From Myxococcales bacterium (GTDB taxonomy: Bacteria; Myxococcota_A; Polyangia; Polyangiales; Polyangiaceae), in the NCBI GenBank assembly GCA_016794345.1, contig JAEUKE010000127.1, positions 1 through 64,000 on the forward strand: DNA of 64,000 nucleotides, read 5' to 3'. How positions within the stretch are numbered: position 1 is the stretch's first letter; the number at the start of each line of letters is the position of its first letter. Positions 27,291-36,200 of this stretch are shown here, in pieces. The notes under the pieces were generated by a model. It ran no database searches. It saw nothing but the letters and a program-made list of their open reading frames with translations, and was not told where the DNA came from. The position numbers and the translations under genes are program-made.

Positions 27291-30200
27291 GTGATGATGA
27301 GCGTTGACACGATTCGCGTCGTTCTTGGCCGTTTGCAGGACGACCCCGAGAGCGAGAGCGCCTGGGAACAGCTTGCCGAGATCGTGACGGCGCCGGGGGC
27401 GGGCCCGGACGCGGAGGCCGTTCGCCTGCTGGAGCAGGCGCGCTCCAGGCACGAACGGCGGCGAGAGTGGGCGAGCGTGGCGCGTCTGCTCGAGATCGAG
27501 ATCTCGCTCGCGGCCGGTCAGCCCGAAGAGGCCGCCATGCAGGCCGAGCTCGCGCGCATCTACGACGAGGAGCTCCTCGCCCCGGCGAAGGCGCGCTCGG
27601 CGTACGACCGCCTGCTCGAGCTCGAGACGCCGGCGACCATGATGGAGAAGGCCTCGAGCTACCTCGAGAGCGACGAGGGGCGGAGCGCGAAGTGGCGCGA
27701 CCTCTACGAGCGCTACACGAGCGAGGCCGAACAAGCCGGCGACGACGCCCTCCGCGCGGGCCTGCTCCTCAGCGCGGCCGACATCGCGCACCGCTACGGG
27801 GCGGAGGCGATCGAGCGCGACAAGCTGGCGGAGCTCGTCGAGAAGGCGGCCGCCCTCGATCCGCGCACGAAGCGCCTCGCGCCGGTCGCAGAGGCCATCC
27901 TGCGGGACGCGCCCGACGCGGCGGCGCAGGCCCTCGAGGCGGTCCTGGCCCGCGGGAACAACAAAGAAGAACGTGTCGCCGCCGGCCTGAAGGCCGGCCG
28001 CATTCGCGCGCGGCGCCTGAACGACCAGGCCAAGGCGATCGCCGACTACGAGCAGGTCCTCGACCTCTCTCCCGGCCAGCCCGACGCCCTCTCCTACCTG
28101 GCGGAGGCTTACACCCAGACCGAGCAGTGGGATCACCTGGTCGCCCTCTACGAAGACCAGCTCAAGGGCGGCAGCGTCCGCGGCGAGGCGGAGCTCGGCA
28201 TCCTGCTCCAGATCGCGATGGTGCACTGGCGCATGCGCAAGGCGCCCGAGGCGGCGGAGCCCTACTTCGAGCGCGTGCGCCGCGCGGACCCCGCGCACGC
28301 CGGCATGCTCGGCTTCTTCCGCGAGCTGTGCGCCCAGAAGGGCGACAGCGCGAAGCTGGTCTCCGTCCTCTCGGACGCGCAGCGCGCGACCCACGATCCC
28401 GCGCAGAAGAAGGAGCTCGCGGCGGAGATCGCCCGCGCGGCCGAGGCGCAGGACAACGCGCAGAAGGCCATCGAGCAGTACAAGTCCCTCCTGCGCGCCG
28501 ACCCCACCGACGCGGAGGCCCACGCCGCGCTCAAGCGGCTCTACGCCCAGACGGAGAGCTGGACCGCCCTCGTCGATCTGCTCAAACACGAGGCCGAGCG
28601 CGTGCCCGCCGACGACCACGCGGCGAAGGCGAGCGTGCTTCGCGAGATCGCGGCGATCTACCGCGAGAAGCTCAAGAACGAACAAGCCCTGGTGCAGATC
28701 CTCACGCAGATCGGCCAGCACGACGCCAGCGACGAGTCGTCGCTGCGCGAGCTCGTGAAGATCTACGAGGGGCTCGGCCGCTTCCGCGATCTGCTCACGT
28801 GCCAGCAGCGCCTGGCGGAGGTCACGAAGGACGAAGACGAGCGGGTCGAGCTCTATCGCGCGGTCGCCCGCCGCTGGGCCGATCAGTTCTCGAACGTCCA
28901 GAACGCCATCACCTCGTACGAGGGCCTCATCGCCATTCGTCCGCGCGACGAAGAGGCTCGCTCCAAGCTGAAGGAGCTCTACACGAAGCGCCGCGCCTGG
29001 GCGCCGCTCTTCGCCCTCTACGAGACGGCCCTCGCCGACGCGGAGGGCGCCGAGAAGATCGAACTCCTCGGCGAGATGGCGAAGCTCGCGGCCGAGCGGC
29101 TCGACCGCGGCGCAGACGCGATCCGGCTCCAGAAGCAGATCCTCGACATCGATCCGACCTCCGTTCACGTCTACGACGCGCTCGAGAAGCAGGCCGAGCG
29201 CGAGAAGGATTTCGCGACGGTGGCGGAGGTGCTCGAGCGCCGCGTCGATGCGACCTCCGACTCCGCGCAGAAGCTCGCGATCTTGCAGAAGCTCGGCGCG
29301 GTCTACGCCGACCGGCTGAAGGACAACGCCGGCGCGACGAAGACCTGGCGGCGCGTGCTCGAGATCTCCCCCGGGCAGGCGAAGGCGCTGCGCGTGTTGC
29401 GTGAAGCGTACCTCGCCGCGGAGGACTACGACGCGCTCGAGCAGCTCTACGCGAGCCAGAACGACTGGGAGGGGCTGGCGGAGTTCCTCTCGTCTTCGGC
29501 CGACAAGGCCCACGACAAGGAGCACAAGATCTCCCTCAGCTTCCGCGCCGCGGCGGTCTACGAGATCCAGCTCGAGGCTCCGGAGCGCGCGACGCGCTCG
29601 TACGAGCGCATCCTCGGTGTCGACGTGGGCAACGCCCAGGCCGCCAAGGCCCTCGTCCCCATCTACGAAAAGGAGGAGCGGTGGGCGCGCTTGCCCGCGC
29701 TCTACGAGGTGCTGCTCAGCGTGTCGGACGACGACGCCGAGCGCGTCGCCATCCTCCGCAAGCTCGCCTCGGTGACGAGCGGACCGCTCCCCGACAGGGC
29801 GGCGGCGCTCGGCTACGCCCGCCGCGCTTACGACCTCGTCCCCGACGAAGACAACCTGGAGCTTCTCGAGTCCGCGTCGCGCGCGGCCTCCTCCTGGGGG
29901 CCCTTCGTGGAGGCCATCGAGGCCCGGCTCGCTGCCGCCCCGAAGAGCGGCGGCAAGAGCAAGAAGAAGAAGGACAAGGACAAGGATCAGGACAAGCCCG
30001 CGGGCATCGACCCCAAGCTCGAGCGCAGCCTGCGCCTGAAGCTCGCGAACGCCTACGCCCGTGAGCTCGGCAAGATCGACGAGGCGGTCGCGGCTTACCG
30101 CGTGCTGGTCGAGGCCGATCCGTCCGACGAAGAGACGCTCCGCGAGTTCGACGCGCTCCTGCGCGCGTCGGAGCGCAAGGACGATCTGCGCTGGCTCTTC

Positions 30201-33200
30201 GAGCTCCGCGTCAACGCGGCGCCCGAAGGCGATCGCGCGAAGATCTACGAGGAGTGGGCGACCCTCGAGGAAGACGTGTTCGCGAACGCGGAGGAGGCGA
30301 CAAAGCTCTACCGCAAGGCCGCGGAGCTCGCGCCCGAGCGCGGCGAGACGCTGAAGTCGCTCGCGCGCCTCCTGCTCGGCGCCGGCGACCACGCCGGCGC
30401 GGTGGAGGTCCTCCTGCGGCACCGCGACCTCTCGGAGGGCGCGGAGCGCGCCCAGCGTGAGGTCGAGCTCGCGTTCGAATACGCGGATCACCTGAAGCAG
30501 CCGACGCTCGCCCTCGAGGCCTGTCTGCGCGCCATCGAGCTCCGCCCGCGCGACCCGGACGCGATCGCCATCCTGGCTCGCCTCGTGGACTCACCCGAGA
30601 CGCGCTTCCGCGCCGCGACCGAGCTCGCGACAGCTTACGCGGACCTCGGCGACTCGCGCCGCGAGTCGCAGATGCTGCGCGTCGTGATCGAAGGCGAGGA
30701 GGACGAGGCGCGCCGCCTCGAGCTGCACAAGGTCCTCGCCGAGGTGGAGGAGAAGAAGCTCAACGCGCCGGGCGCGGCGTTCGACGTCGTGCTCCGCGCG
30801 CTCAACGAGGCGCCGGGCGACCTCGGGCTCTGGGACCTCGCCGCCGATCTCTCCTCGAAGTCGGGCCGGCCGACGGACCTCGCGGAGTCGTACCGCGCGC
30901 ACGTCGTCACGACCGATCCCGAGCACCGCCGGCTCACGCGCGAGGTGGAGCTCGAGCTCTGCGATCGCGCCGCGAGCCTGCACGACGAGCAGCTGGGCGA
31001 CCCGGACGGCGCGCTCCCCTACCTGAAGCGCATCCTCGCGATGGACCCGCAGGATCAGAAGGCGTTCTCGCGCCTGAAGCAGATCCTCACGCAGGCCGAG
31101 CGCTGGGGAGAGATCGAGGAGCTGTTCGATCAGGCCGCGCAGGCCTCGGAAGATCCCGCGCAGAAGATCGCGCTCCTCTCCGAGGTCGCGATGCTCGCGG
31201 AAGAGGTCATCCAGCTCCCGCAGAAGGCGATCGCGTACCACGAGCGCATCCTCGAGATCGATCCACACGTGGCGTCGTCGCTCGACACGCTGGAGAAGCT
31301 CTACGAAGACGAGGAGCGCTTCGGCGACCTGGCCGCGCTCCTCGAGCGCCGGCTCGCCATGCTGACGGAGGAGGGCGCGGAGACCGACGAAGCGGTCGAC
31401 ATCCGCCTCTACCTCGGCCGCCTGTACCTCGAGCAGCTCCTCGTGCCGGACCGCGCCCTCGCGCACGTCGAGGCCATCCTGTCGGGCCGCCACGAGGACG
31501 CGGACGCCCGCGAGCTCGCGGAGCGCCTGCTCGAGATCGGCAGCCTGCGCCTCCGCACGGCGCAGCTGCTCGAGAGCGTCTACGAGTCGCGAGGCGAGCA
31601 CCGGAGCCTGGTGCGCATGCTCGAGATCCGCCTCGAGGCCGCCACCAAGCCCGAGGAGCGCGCGGAGCTCTTGCGCCGCATCGGCGAGCTGCGCGACGAG
31701 AAGCTGCACGACGACGCCGGGGCGTTCGCCGCGCTGAGCGAGCTCGTCCCGCTCGTCCCGGAGGACGACGGCGTCCGCGAGCGGTTCGTCGAGATCGGCC
31801 GGCGCCTCGGCCAGCACGAGCGTGTCTCGGAGGTCCTCTCGACCGCGGCCGAGAAGGCCACGACGAACGCCGTCAAGGCGGAGCTGCTCACGCAGGTCGC
31901 CGCCGTCTACGAGAACGCGCTCGGCTCGCCGGAGCGCGCGGAGCAGGTCTATCGCCGCGTCCTCGCGATCGACCCCGACGACTCGTCCATCGCCATCCCG
32001 GCCGCGCGCGCCCTCGCGCGCATCCAGGCCGACGGCGGCCGGCACGAGGCCCTCGCCGATTCACTCGAGGTCGAGGTCAAGCTCGAGGACTCGGCCGACA
32101 CCCGGAAGGCCATCTTCGAGCGCCTCGGCGATCTCTACGAGACCGTGCTCGGCAACGCGAGCAAGGCGATCGAGGCCTGGCGCCGGCGGCTCGCCGACGA
32201 CGACACGGACGAGAAGGCGCTTGTCGCCCTCGAGCGGCTCTACGAAAAAGAAGGGCGGTTCCGCGACCTCGTCGACGTGCTCCGGCGTCGCGAGGAGACC
32301 TCCGACGACGGCGACGAGCGCAAGCGGGCGATGTCCAAGGCGGCGGAGGTCCTCGCCGGCCCGCTCGACGACGTGCCGCAGGCGACGAGCGCCTACCGCG
32401 CCGTCCTCGACTCGTTCGGTGCGGACCGCGCCGCCCACGCGGCGCTCGCGAAGCTCTACGAAAAGGCGGAGCGCTACCAAGATCTCGCCGAGATCATCGA
32501 CGTCGATCTCGGCGTCGCGGACGAGACCGCGGAGCGGGTGCGCCTCTACAACAAGCTCGGCGACGTGCGCCGCCTCCACCTCGGCGAGCTGGAGAGCGCG
32601 ATCGAGGCCTACCGGCTCGCGCTCGAGCTCGACTCCTCCGACGCCGCGGCGCGCGCCTCCCTCGAGGCGATGCTCGAAGGCGACGCGAAGAGCGGCGCAG
32701 CGGAGCTCTTGCACCCGCTCTACGAGGCGGATGGCGCGGCGCAGAAGCTGCTGCGCGTGCTCGAGATCGAGGCCGAGGTCGCGGAGAGCCCGACGGAGCG
32801 CATCGAGAAGCTCGAGAAGGCGCTCGCCACCGCCGAGGGCTCGCTGAACGATCAGGCCGCAGCGTACGACTACGCGCGCCGCGTCGTGAAGGAGGCCGCG
32901 TCGGACGAGTCCATCGGCCGGCAGATGGAGACGCTCGAGCGCTTGACCGAGGCGACCGGCCGCTACGCGGAGACGTGTGAGCTCTACCGCACGGTCTCTT
33001 CGGACGTGATCGACGGCGACGTCCAGCTGGCGATGTTGCTCCGCGTGGGCGACATCGCGAAGAGCCGCCTCGACAAGTCGGACCTCGCCATCGAGTACTA
33101 CAAGAAGGCGCTCGACGCGCGGCCGGACGAGAAGAAGGCCATGCTCGCGCTGGAGGAGCTGTACCAGCGCCGCGAGGATCACCAGGCGCTGCTCGACATC

Positions 33201-36200
33201 CTCCGCAAGCGCGCGGATCTGGCGGAGAGCGACGCCGAGCGCAAGGAGCTGCTCTTCCGTGAGGCGGACCTCCTCCGCGACCGCCTGGAGGACAAGGCCG
33301 GCGCGATCAGCGTGCTCGAAGCGGTGCTCGAGGTCGACGTCGACCCGCGCGCCACGAGCCAGCTCGAGGCGCTCTACACGGCCGAGTCTCGCTTCGAGGA
33401 TCTCGTCGCGCTCTACGAGCGGATGCTCGAGGGCACCGCGGCGAAGGGCGCTGACGCCGCCGCGTTGCGCGTCAAGATCGCGCGGACCGCTCGACACAAG
33501 CTCTCCGATTCCCCGCGCGCGTTCGACGAGCTCGTCGAGGCGTTGAGCCAGGACCCCGGCCACCAGGGGGCTGTGGAGGAGCTGGAGTCCATCCTCGGCC
33601 AGGCCAAGCCCGACGAGGAAGGCGGCAACGACGGCGTCTTGGAGGAGCGAGCTCGCGCCGCCGAGATGCTCGAGCCCATCTACCTCAAGCAGGCTGACTG
33701 GGCGAAGGTCAAGGCGACGCTCGAGGCGCGCCTCGACGCGAGCCAGGACCCTGGCGAGAGGGCGGAGCTGCTCAAGCGCCTCTCGACCCTGCACGAAGAC
33801 CAGCTCGGCGACTACGCGGCCGCGCTCGAGGCGACCTCCCGGCTCCTCCACGAGGACATCACCGATCGTGGCGTCTGGAGCGAGCTCGAGCGCCTCGCCC
33901 GGGTGGCGTCGGCGGAGAAGCGCCTCGCCGACATCCTCGCGGCCGAGCTCACGAAGATCGACTCGGACGACTCGGACACGGCCGAGCTCTGCAAGAAGAC
34001 CGGCGAGATCTACGCGGATCTCGGCGAACGTGCGGCGGCGCTCAAGTGGTTCCGGCGCGCGCACACCTTCTCGCCCGACAGCGAGGAGCTGTTCGACGCG
34101 ATCGACGGCTTGCTGGTCAAGGAAGGCCTCCACCAGGAGCGCGTCGACCTCATGCGAGGCGCGCTCGACTACCGCGACGGCGAGCACCGCGTCGGCCTCC
34201 TCCACATCATCGCGGACATCGAGGAGTCGAAGCTCGCGCGCCCCGAGGACGCGATCGAGACATACCGGGCCGCGCTCGAGGTGGACGAGCGCGACACGCT
34301 CTCGCTCGACCGCCTCACCGATCTCTACGGTCGACTGGCCAAACACCGCGATCTCGCGGATCTGTACGAGCGCCGCGCGGACTCGAGCGAGTCGCCCGAG
34401 GCGGCGGCTCCGTACCGCCTCGCGCTCGCCAAGGTCCGCCGCCAGCACCTCGCGGACCCGAACGGCGCGATCGATCAGCTCGAGACCGTCGTCGCGGACG
34501 TCCCGTGGAACCGCGACGCCGTCACCGAGCTCGAGTCGCTCTCCCACGAGGAGGAGCACAAGGCGCGCGTCCTCGAGATCCTGCGCCCGCTCTACCAGCG
34601 CGCGGACAGCTGGGAGAGCCTCGTCAAGATCAACGAGGAGAGCCTCGCGCTCGCAGAGGACCGCAGCGAGAAGGCGGCCATCCTCCGCGAGAACGCCGCG
34701 CTCCTCGAGCAGCGCGGCGGCGACAAGCGGGGAGCGTTCGAGGCGCTGCTCCGTGCGCTCTCGGTCGATCCCGACGACGGTGAGGTGCGCACCTCGCTCG
34801 AGCGGCTCGCCCGGGAGCAAGGGAGCTTCGGCGAGCTGGCGGCTGCGCTCGAGAGCGCGCAGGCCGGCAACGTGGACGACGTCACGCGCCGCGAGCTCCT
34901 CGCCATGCTCGCGCGCATCTACGACGAGGAGGTCGACGATCCTCGCCGCGCGCTCGCGACGTTCGAGCGCCTCGCTGCGGTGTCGCCGGGTGAGGCCGAG
35001 CCCCTCGACTCGATCGACGAGCTCGCGGTGCTGCTCGGTGACTGGAGCAAGGTGGCCGGGGTCATCGAGAAGAAGGTGGAGGAGGTCTCCGACGCCGAGG
35101 CTGCGGAGCTGCTGCGCCGCCTGGCGAGGATCCGGGCGGAGATGCTCGAGGACGAGTCGGGGGCGGTCGCTGCGTACGAGAAGGCGCTCGAGCTCGAGCC
35201 CGACAGCGCGCAGACGATGGACTCCTTGATCGAGCTCTACGAGGCCAAGGCCTCCGCCGAGCGCCTGGTCGAGCTCTACCGGCAGCGCGTGGAGATCTCC
35301 GGTCCGAACGACGGTGACCTGCGTTACGACCTCAACGTCCGCGCCGCGAAGCTCTACGAAGGACCGCTCGAGAACCGCAAGGAGGCGATCGCGTCGCTCG
35401 GCGCGGCGCTCGACTCGCGGCCGGGCGACCTCGAGGTGCTCCGTCACCTCGAGCGCCTCTATCGTGCCGAGTCGATGTGGGACGAGCTGCTCGACAACCT
35501 GAAGGACCAGGCGGCTCGCGCGGAGGCCACGTCGGATCGCGCAGACCTGCGCGTCTCGATCGGCGACCTGTACAAGGACAAGCTCGACAGCCCGGTCGAC
35601 GCGCTCGAGCAGTATCGCCTCGTCCTCGAGGAGACGCCCGAGCACGTGGCCGCGGCCGCGGCGGTCATGGTCATCGCCGAGTCGTCGGCCGAGCTGCGGC
35701 TCGACGCGGCGGAGATCCTCCTGCCGGTCCTGAAGTCGGCCGAGCGCCACGCGGACCGCGTGAAGGTGCTCGAGCTGAAGCTGCAAGCGCAGGCCGAGCC
35801 CGACGCCCGCGCAGCCACCCTCAAGGAGATCGCGGAGGTCCACGACCAGCGCCTCGGCAAGCCGGCAGACGCAGAAGAGGCGCTCCTCCGCGCGCTCGCC
35901 GAGACGCCCGAGGAAGCGACGCTTCATGACGAAATCGTCAGGCTTGCACACGTTACGCGGGGCGAGTCCGAGGGCCCGGGTGAGGGCTTCAAGCGCTACG
36001 CCGACGCGCTCGCCGAGCGCGCCGCGGACGCGACCGACGCCTCGGTCGGGCGCGGTCTGTGGGTCCGCCTCGGCCGCGTGGCCGAGGAGAACCTGAAGGA
36101 CGACAAACGCGCCGCGGAAGCGTTCGCCAAGGCGCTCGACGGCGCGGAGGGCGAGGAGAGCGAGCTCTTGATCCTCACCTCGCTCGACCGCCTCTACGAG

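Noticed and set aside
27039..30491. Upstream extension of the 3-hydroxyacyl-CoA dehydrogenase frame by more than 1,100 codons
   Set aside because: The family start (MVVIGAGQMG) is at about 27014-27038; the extension lies opposite to the TPR gene and has no ribosome-binding site or domain.
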